Part shown: positions 10,501 to 15,075 of the stretch, in pieces | Layout of the letters: every line of letters begins with the position of its first letter | Position numbering within the stretch: position 1 is the first letter of the stretch | Assembly: GCA_004151065.3 (NCBI GenBank) | Contig: NWUY0300037983.1 | Location: 1 to 15,075 of the forward strand | Direction of reading: 5' to 3' | Origin: Larix sibirica | Taxonomy: Eukaryota > Streptophyta > Pinopsida > Pinales > Pinaceae | DNA length: 15,075 bases | Made by a program: the position numbers and the translations under genes | The notes under the pieces: generated by a model | What the model saw: the letters and a program-made list of their open reading frames with translations, nothing else | Told to the model about the DNA's origin: nothing | The model's database searches: none

Positions 10501-13500
10501 ATTTTATCAAAATACTCAATTTAACAAGCCAAATTAGTTCCACTTCCAAGTGGTTTGAAGATGGCTCTATCCAAGAGATGCAAATATATACTATTGAATA
10601 TTAGGAAAAAAGTGAAAATCCAGGCAGATGACTAGTCAGTGATAGATAACCATGGAAGAGAGGAGCCCAGAGTACCACCAGAGAAAGAGGCAAAGAATTC
10701 AGGGTCAGAAGACAGTCTCCCGTGTTTTAACTTCTAAAATCATAAAAGAATGCCAAGCATTTTTATGATGGTTCTATCCAAATGATGTAAATATACTATT
10801 AAAGATAGGACTGATAGTGAAAACCCAAATGAAAACATTCTACAGAGATATTAATACACAGGAAGAAAGGAGAATCCAGAATACCAGATTTTTTTTCCAT
10901 AAAAGACCTGGTCTCATCTGTGTACAAGAGCTCAGAATACCACAAGAAAAAGAGGAAACAAATTCTGGGTTAGATGACAGCCTCCCCGATATCTTGATCC
11001 AAGTCGTGCAAATAAAAACGGTAACTACAAAGCGTATTCTCCAAGAGAGGCAACATTTAATGGACAAAAAACAAAATAGAGGAAAGGTCAAAGAACAATA
11101 GAATCAATTTTCTACTTCCGACCCACAAATGCGTTTGGGGGACTTTTATATTAGGGAACTCGTATTGATCGGGTTCTAAGATTGTCCTAGGGACAAAAAG
11201 TTAAAAAGTAAGCAATGTACTATATTTTATTGCATTACTTAGTGATCTATTCACATTCATCTTTTCTGCTTCCGCTTACCATGGAATTAGGTCTGCATCT
11301 CCATTGACAAGATAAAAAGGTTCACCATGCAGAGGAAACCCCCAAACTTCCCCACTGTCAACAGATGGTAACCAAGACCTCAAGGAGATCAAGAGAGTTA
11401 GCCCATGACCTTCCCAACGTGGGGAGAGATCTCACATCTGAATCGGGACTGTTCAATCATCTTTCAGACACACTCAAAGTCAGCGGGAAAGTGGATTCAA
11501 TGCTTCCACAACTAAAAATTCAATGCATCTTACTCATTAAATGACTCTCCATCACTATCAGAACCTTATTATTGCTTGTGCTTTGATCTGCATCAATTAA
11601 ATAGAACACCAATTTCAAAACCTTGCACCATCAGCTTCCGGAGGCCCTCCCTACTTCTTCCATGTTACATGACCACTCTCAACTCCTTCCATGTTAGATG
11701 AGCAAAACCAGCAGGATGAAACCACTATTTTCATAAAGCACTGAGCTAAGCCTCCCATATTCTGACAATCAAGAATAGTCTCCTTGATACTAAGGCAAAT
11801 ATAAAGGTCTGCCAGATAAACATTAGATGCAACACTGCTTTCAGTTGGGAGACAGAGTTTGAGCAATTCATAGACAGATTGAGCCACCGCATTTAGAAGA
11901 GGATATATAGGTTGTTCACCCAGCAAACTAATCCAGAGTTTCAACCACCTTCTGCAACAGGCACTACTGGATGCTAGGACAGGACCACAAACAGACAACT
12001 TACAACATTCTTAATCGGCAGGAAAGGAAGCCTGCCTTGACAAGCTAAATGGATCTCCCAACGCACGTTATTGGGGACAATTTCCTCCCATGCAAAGAGG
12101 AAATAATGAGCACCATGGGGTTAACCTTTAAAGTGCTCATCATTTGTTATAAATTTGAGTTTTGTTCTTAGAAATGCTGCATTGCAGTATCCTTTTCTTT
12201 AGTAGGTCATTTTCACTTGAATTTAACTTTCATTTAACTGTCCCTTGTAATTTGTAACTCTGTCCTTGAGTCTTCCTCCTGGGCATACCATGACCTCTGT
12301 TTCATTTTCTGCATATCATGATCTCTGTTTGATTTCCTCATCTTATCATTTTCCACAACATATATTTATCTGACCATATTTTCTGTCCATATCTTGGTTG
12401 CATCTGTCTGATAAAGAGCTGTAGCTACCTGAACAAAGCATCTTAAACACTCTGAATTATATTCTAGTTGATTCACAACAGAAGATGGTGAATTTTTTAC
12501 TCACTACTTCCAATTGGGAGGAACTTGTTTGGTTCGCTTGTAATATCTTGCCAGGCGGTGGACTCTACTTTCTATCAATATCAGCCTGAACTTTGAATCC
12601 CTGTCGTTACGGTTCTTCTCAAGATGCTTCCTAACTGAAACTGCCTTCTTGATAAGATGGTATAAATCCTCAGGAATTTGAGGTGCAAGCCCTGCCAATA
12701 TTAGAAATATATGTTAGAAGTACAGTAAACAACATTCTGAAGTACTGCACCTTAAGCGTGTTAGACAAAACATACATACCAAGCACCTTCAAAATTCGCA
12801 AAATTTTGCTTCCAGTGACAGTCTTGACCTGGGGAACACCTTGACAGTCACGGAGAAGGACACCAATCTGCGATGGTGTCAAACCCTTCTTCGCATTTTT
12901 ACAAATGATGTCCTTTACCTGGAAACAATCCAATAATCAATAAAAATCTTTAAATTTGTCCACAAAGACACCACTAAAGTTGTTATGTAGTCACATCAAC
13001 AAAACATGCCACTGCCTTTGAATTCAATACAGCACTGTTCAACAAAACCAATAAATAGCCCTGAAATAAATATGTAATTTTACTGGAATGTATCCATGAG
13101 ACAAACTTAATATACTCATTTAGCAAAAATAACAAATGGGCATCAACTAACTTACTAAGTACAGCCACATGAACAAAGCTTCTGGCACTCCAAGTAGAGT
13201 ACGGGAAGGGATTTATAAGGTGTGAAATCTTTCAAAAGGTTGGCCTCAGAAACTCACTTGCAGATGCCAACTTTTGTGTTGACAGATTTTCCAGAATGAT
13301 TTCAAGAGTTGTGCATTTTGCGTAGATAGATTTTCATAGTCATCCTTTGCAATCAAAGTGGAGCATGGCTCTCAGATTTTGCAAGACTCCTTATTCGGTT
13401 TAAAAGATTCTAAATCTGAAGATATCCAATGTTTTTGATAAGAGGTTTTGTCAGGTTTTGATTGATATATCTTTCATGTGGCTTGTTTTTTACCTTTCTT

Positions 13501-14462
13501 GTTGCGTAGAGGAAGGTCCCTATCTGAAATTCTTGCTATTAACTAGAGCTTCAGCACATTTCTAATCTTTCAGCGCCACCTGTGGAAGGAATGTGCATCC
13601 AAGAGGGCCATGGGAGATGCAAGCCTATGTTACCAGAAATGGTTAACAGTAAATAGAACAGGAAACGAAAAATCAGAAACGATGGTAGGGGACTTTGAAG
13701 GATAAGAAATGCGAACCCACCCACCCCCACCTTTCCCACCTGTACTGGTAAGGTTTCTGGTAACGTAGCTTCAGGCCATATGATTCCATTGCACACAACA
13801 TATGAAGCTGGGACTGTTTAAAGGTAAATTCTCTTTATCTTCGCTTCCTTAAGGGAATATAGCAAGGGAAACTCAAGACAGTTTTCAGATCCAATCTTAT
13901 GTCCATTGTCATTTAATCTTAATCTCTCAAAGATCAAAACTAAATCTTCGCTCCGGAATTGTAGTCTATCTAATTTCAAAGTTCTTTCCCAGTTTATTTT
14001 AGCTTACATCAGAATCTAATTTATATATTAATGTCCATTGGTAACCAGAAATGGCCAATGAGACTAGAAACGAACCACTGACATAGAACAAATCAAAATT
14101 CCAATACATCCCTATAACTATCATCATCCAAAAAAAATAACGAATTCAAGCCCATATTTAATAGACATAACAAGAAAGATGTCAAAATTGAACGTCACAA
14201 GCTTACCTCCTGAGCAGTAAGCTTGAGCCAACGTGGTGAAGTCTTCTTATAGGGCAATGCTGATCGGGATATGCCCTTACTGTAATTTAAAAATTAAAAC
14301 AAATGAAATTCATATACGTGGAAATTGAATTTACTTCTTGAATTTGAATCGTTAACACAATAATGTTCAAGGAATACCCAAATGGCGAAATTTAATTTGA
14401 AAAAACTTCAATTACAAATAACATACAACATAAACGTACCCGCTACTGTGCATACGCCCCAT
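7476..14462 (-). CDS. RPS13: 40S ribosomal protein S13 (uS15), five exons, 151 aa
   Basis: Component of the small subunit of cytosolic ribosomes; uS15 proteins bind 18S rRNA in the body/platform region. Joining exons 14440-14462, 14207-14279, 12780-12918, 12505-12691 and 7476-7509 gives 456 nt, i.e. 151 codons plus TAA, which is the usual length of plant S13. All four introns are GT-AG and keep frame. The start MGRMHS and the block [12 protein letters not shown] (residues 9-20) are the eukaryotic S13 N-terminal domain. [11 protein letters not shown] (42-52) and [10 protein letters not shown] (67-76) follow. The S15 domain is seen in [12 protein letters not shown] (85-96), RKHLEKNR and [18 protein letters not shown]. 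The C-terminus is [13 protein letters not shown]. Divergences from the typical plant protein include Cys57-Gln58 where Ser-His is usual, and Val77-Leu78 where Ala-His is usual. The frame is intact, so I treat it as a functional or recently functional gene, possibly a paralogue. Family assignment is very sure; expression is unknown. Confidence 0.94.
9082..9273. repeat. tandem doublet, unit about 120 bp, in intron 4
   Basis: 9082-9150 and 9202-9272 share CATCTCATAATC/CGTCTCATAATT, CACAACAACAGTCCCC/CACAATAACAGCCCCT and GCCAATCTG. The segment between them (CAAACCTACCTTCC...CACAATCTATTG) resembles a block near 8805-8840. Confidence 0.8.
9450..9499. repeat. short tandem doublet, unit 31 bp
   Basis: GATTGGATATGCTTCAG (9450) recurs as GGTTGGATATACTTCAG (9481). 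Two diverged copies inside intron 4. Confidence 0.8.
10124..10228. repeat. three tandem copies of a 34-36 bp unit
   Basis: ATTTCTATCTCTAATC begins at 10124, 10160 and 10194; each unit ends in AATCCAGTAG followed by AGAA or GGAA. The middle copy has lost two bases. This is the only clear three-copy array of this length in the window. Confidence 0.93.
10403..10579. repeat. tandem doublet, period 104 bp
   Basis: TCAAAATACTCAATTTAACA at 10403 recurs exactly at 10507, followed in both by AGCCAA, CAAGT and GTTTGAA, then ATG-CTCTAT-CAAG. The right end overlaps the larger doublet starting at 10554. Confidence 0.9.
10554..11000. repeat. diverged tandem doublet, period about 208-275 bp
   Basis: GATGGCTCTATCCAAGAGAT (10559) pairs with GATGGTTCTATCCAAATGAT (10767). 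Next, AGTGAAAATCCA pairs with AGTGAAAACCCA. Then AGAGTACCACCAGAGAAAGA (10668) pairs with AGAATACCACAAGAAAAAGA (10933), and GACAGTCTCCCG pairs with GACAGCCTCCCC. The growing offset shows extra sequence in the right copy. The plus frame at 10817-11101 is made of this repeat and is not supported as a gene. Confidence 0.85.
11651..11998 (-). pseudogene. long unidentified open frame inside intron 4
   Basis: About 115 codons open on the minus strand, with no ATG at the start of the frame (it opens just after a stop, at a TTG). The middle reads [20 protein letters not shown] followed by [11 protein letters not shown] and [12 protein letters not shown], which looks like an alpha-helical repeat protein rather than random translation. 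Neighbouring DNA (11280-11420 and 12010-12120) also has stretches that look codon-like in other frames, broken by stops. It could be a captured, decayed exon or a TE remnant. I recognise no family, and chance is possible. Confidence 0.2.
12287..12341. repeat. tandem doublet, unit 28 bp
   Basis: ACCATGACCTCTGTTTCATT at 12287 recurs as ATCATGATCTCTGTTTGATT at 12315. Diverged pair in intron 4, 165 bases downstream of the exon 4 donor. Confidence 0.85.
12505..12691 (-). CDS. RPS13: RPS13 exon 4 (187 nt)
   Basis: Starts after TTGGCAG with GG, completing Gly79. It encodes residues 80-140 plus two bases (TA) of Tyr141. The S15 fold is clear: [17 protein letters not shown], then [17 protein letters not shown], then [19 protein letters not shown], then QVPPNWK. 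The donor TA|GTGAGT is strong. Without splicing the frame reads TAG TGA at once, so the apparent stop at 12504-12506 is created by the donor site. Intron 3 upstream is only 88 nt (12692-12779). Confidence 0.95.
12780..12918 (-). CDS. RPS13: RPS13 exon 3 (139 nt)
   Basis: Encodes residues 33-78 plus the first base of Gly79. The acceptor is TTTCCAG|GTAAAG and the donor CTTG|GTATGT. It carries the most conserved S13 block, [11 protein letters not shown], then [12 protein letters not shown] and [13 protein letters not shown]. Two changes stand out against the usual RDSHG and LKAHG blocks: Cys-Gln at 57-58 and Val-Leu at 77-78. Unspliced, this frame runs on to 12670 with sequence that is intronic. 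Confidence 0.95.
12919..14206 (-). other. RPS13: RPS13 intron 2, 1288 nt
   Basis: Donor GTAAGC at 14201-14206 and acceptor TTTCCAG at 12919-12925. The open frames inside it (12983-13168 and 13551-13796, minus) show no family I recognise and have no splice support. I checked for a hosted C/D snoRNA because animal RPS13 introns host U14. One ATGATGA box-C-like motif is present near 14119-14125, but no convincing paired D box with a terminal stem. Confidence 0.8.
14207..14279 (-). CDS. RPS13: RPS13 exon 2 (73 nt)
   Basis: Completes Gly8 and encodes residues 9-32, [12 protein letters not shown] followed by [12 protein letters not shown]. This is the rest of the S13 N-terminal domain; the conserved Trp is residue 25. 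The acceptor is TTACAG|T and the donor GAG|GTAAGC. The exon ends between codons. Intron 2, which follows, is 1288 nt long (12919-14206). Confidence 0.93.
14440..14462 (-). CDS. RPS13: RPS13 exon 1 (23 nt, start codon)
   Basis: Encodes M-G-R-M-H-S-S plus two bases of Gly8. The ATG at 14462-14460 is the family's conserved start, MGRMHS. The donor is GG|GTACGT, and the 160-nt intron 1 (14280-14439) ends in AAATTACAG. Residue 7 is Ser (AGC), where many plant S13 proteins have Arg or another residue. The exon is too short to be found by ORF length and is supported by the exact match to the family N-terminus and by the phase to exon 2. Confidence 0.9.
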
Positions 14463-14552
14463 GGTGTAGTGTGTGCAGTGTTGTCCTCAGCAAAAATCAA
14501 AGGTTTCACCAGTTACTGTATGTTTACTCCCGGAAATGTCACTGCTCAGTAC

Positions 14553-14559
14553 TTATATA
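14553..14559 (-). promoter_or_regulatory. TATA box of RPS13 (TATATAA)
   Basis: Minus-strand TATATAA, 91 bases upstream of the RPS13 ATG. This places a start site roughly 25-35 bases downstream, near 14520-14530, with a 5' UTR of about 60 nt. The position and the adjoining telo-box support a real promoter; the start site itself is inferred. Confidence 0.65.
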
Positions 14560-14570
14560 GGTGTCAGGGT

Positions 14571-14579
14571 TTAGGGTTT
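14571..14579 (-). promoter_or_regulatory. telo-box AAACCCTAA upstream of RPS13
   Basis: Exact AAACCCTAA on the minus strand, about a dozen bases upstream of the TATA box. The telo-box is a known cis element of plant ribosomal protein and translation-factor genes, usually working with site II (TGGGCY) elements in dividing cells. A related TGGGCA lies just upstream at 14598-14603. This combination fits a growth-regulated ribosomal protein promoter. Confidence 0.75.
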
Positions 14580-14597
14580 AAGCAACAGTTCGGCAAC

Positions 14598-14603
14598 TGC
14601 CCA
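14598..14603 (-). promoter_or_regulatory. site II-like element TGGGCA
   Basis: Minus-strand TGGGCA, 18 bases beyond the telo-box. The site II consensus is TGGGCC/T, so this is one base off and could be a weak site or chance. Position beside a telo-box is the arrangement seen in plant ribosomal protein genes, where TCP factors bind. Confidence 0.35.
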
Positions 14604-14605
14604 TA

Positions 14606-14629
14606 AACGGTTCCATATCAACCGTTGGG
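14606..14629. promoter_or_regulatory. AACGGTT/AACCGTT inverted repeat, MSA-like MYB site
   Basis: Arms AACGGTT (14606-14612) and AACCGTT (14620-14626) form a perfect 7-bp inverted repeat with a 7-base spacer. The minus strand of 14619-14629 reads CCCAACGGTTG, matching 10 of 11 positions of the M-phase activator consensus YCYAACGGYYA bound by three-repeat MYB proteins. It lies between RPS13 and the possible divergent exon, so it could serve either. Function is inferred from motif alone. Confidence 0.35.
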
Positions 14630-14828
14630 ATTTGCCGTGTGGAATGCAATGTGTAGTGGAGTTTGCTAGATTTCTTGGAAAGGTTGCTCTCTGGTTGTGG
14701 TTAGTTGCGACATCGTTTATTTGCATTTTACTAAGCGTCATATTCGACTAACTTGTCGGATGTTAGACGTTTTCTCAATGTGAATTCTTGTTTCTTTTTC
14801 CTCTTCGTCGCCAAATTTTATTTCGCTC

Positions 14829-15035
14829 ATGGCTGTCCATCTCCGTAAGACGACCATGGCTCTCCATTCTCAACTCTCTTGTTCGGAAAAACCTATCTCT
14901 CACAAGCAACAGAGGGGAGCTTGCAGGCTAAGTGCAGAAGCAGATAGTCAGTCACCTCAGAGCAGCTATCTTTGCGTTTTGGTTTTCCATCAATGTCCAT
15001 GGGTTTTGAAACATTCACATTTGGTGAGGTTTTGA
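14829..15035 (+). CDS. possible first exon of a divergent gene, product unknown
   Basis: The ATG at 14829 (CTCATGGCT) and a second in-frame ATG ten codons on (ACCATGGCT) both have good plant start context. The frame of 68 codons is rich in Ser, Lys, Arg and His at its start (MAVHLRKTTMALHSQLSCSE) with few acidic residues, as in an organelle transit peptide, but I recognise no family. A possible donor TTG|GTGAGG lies at 15024-15029, so the true exon may end near 15023 rather than at the stop at 15035. The RPS13 start lies 366 bases away on the other strand, which would make the interval a shared promoter. It could equally be a chance ORF; the window ends before any domain can be read. Confidence 0.3.
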   Translation: MAVHLRKTTMALHSQLSCSEKPISHKQQRGACRLSAEADSQSPQSSYLCVLVFHQCPWVLKHSHLVRF

Positions 15036-15075
15036 ACAGTGAAACAAATCCCTGACTGTCATCCTCGCAAACAAA

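Larger units (their letters stand above)
7510..12504 (-). other. RPS13: RPS13 intron 4, 4995 nt, rich in decayed repeats
   Basis: Bounded by the donor GTGAGT (12499-12504) and acceptor TTCTGCAG (7510-7517). The other introns are 160, 1288 and 88 nt, so this one is far longer. It holds several diverged direct repeats (entries at 9082, 9450, 10124, 10403, 10554 and 12287) and a long minus-strand open frame near 11651-11998. I saw no intact transposon, terminal inverted repeats, LTR pair or RNA gene in it. In 7513-9080 I recognise nothing beyond one segment related to 10030-10090. Confidence 0.85.

Noticed and set aside
12504-12506. TAG at the end of exon 4 taken as a true stop, making RPS13 a truncated pseudogene
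   Set aside because: The bases overlap a strong GTGAGT donor, and a matching in-phase exon with the family's C-terminus is present at 7476-7509, giving the full 151 aa.
12919-14206. snoRNA hosted in RPS13 intron 2, as U14 is in animals
   Set aside because: An ATGATGA box-C-like motif occurs on the minus strand near 14119-14125, but the nearest CTGA is over 100 bases away, with no terminal stem and no rRNA-complementary guide that I could see.
14382-14606. Plus-strand open frame of 74 codons
   Set aside because: Antisense to RPS13 exon 1, its intron and promoter; a shadow frame.

Overview
This is a nuclear window from a land plant. It holds one recognisable host gene, on the minus strand: an RPS13 (ribosomal protein uS15) gene with five exons and a complete 151-codon reading frame once spliced. 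The rest is AT-rich intergenic and intronic DNA with no bacterial-style gene organisation. A telo-box plus TATA promoter, GT-AG introns, one retroelement relic and long introns all point to a plant. The 5.0 kb last intron and the wealth of decayed repeats would suit a large-genome plant such as a gymnosperm or fern, but that is only inference.

Layout from the right: at 14463-14630 lies the RPS13 promoter (TATA box, telo-box, a TGGGCA motif and an MSA-like AACGG palindrome). To its right, on the plus strand, an ATG with good context opens a 68-codon frame (14829-15035) that may be the first exon of a divergent gene leaving the window. RPS13 runs leftward: exon 1 14440-14462, exon 2 14207-14279, exon 3 12780-12918, exon 4 12505-12691, and a 34-nt last exon at 7476-7509. 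Exon 4 runs straight into TAG/TGA if not spliced. The missing C-terminal codons lie about 5 kb away, so a simple ORF reading would call the gene truncated.

Intron 4 (7510-12504) holds many diverged repeats and a long unidentified minus-strand frame (11651-11998). The stretch left of the last exon (about 5100-7475) holds the 3' UTR side, with two large tandem doublets and a cluster of GTTTCATG palindromes.

The left third (1-5100) is very AT-rich and holds a broken retroelement RNase H fragment (about 560-764, minus). It also holds a striking series of unrelated two-copy tandem duplications with unit sizes of 44, about 64, 175, about 52, 51, 127 and 116 bp. I found no RNA gene, CRISPR array, intact transposon or new multi-gene system. 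The points most worth a second look are the split RPS13 structure and its altered conserved residues, and the density of two-copy tandem duplications.
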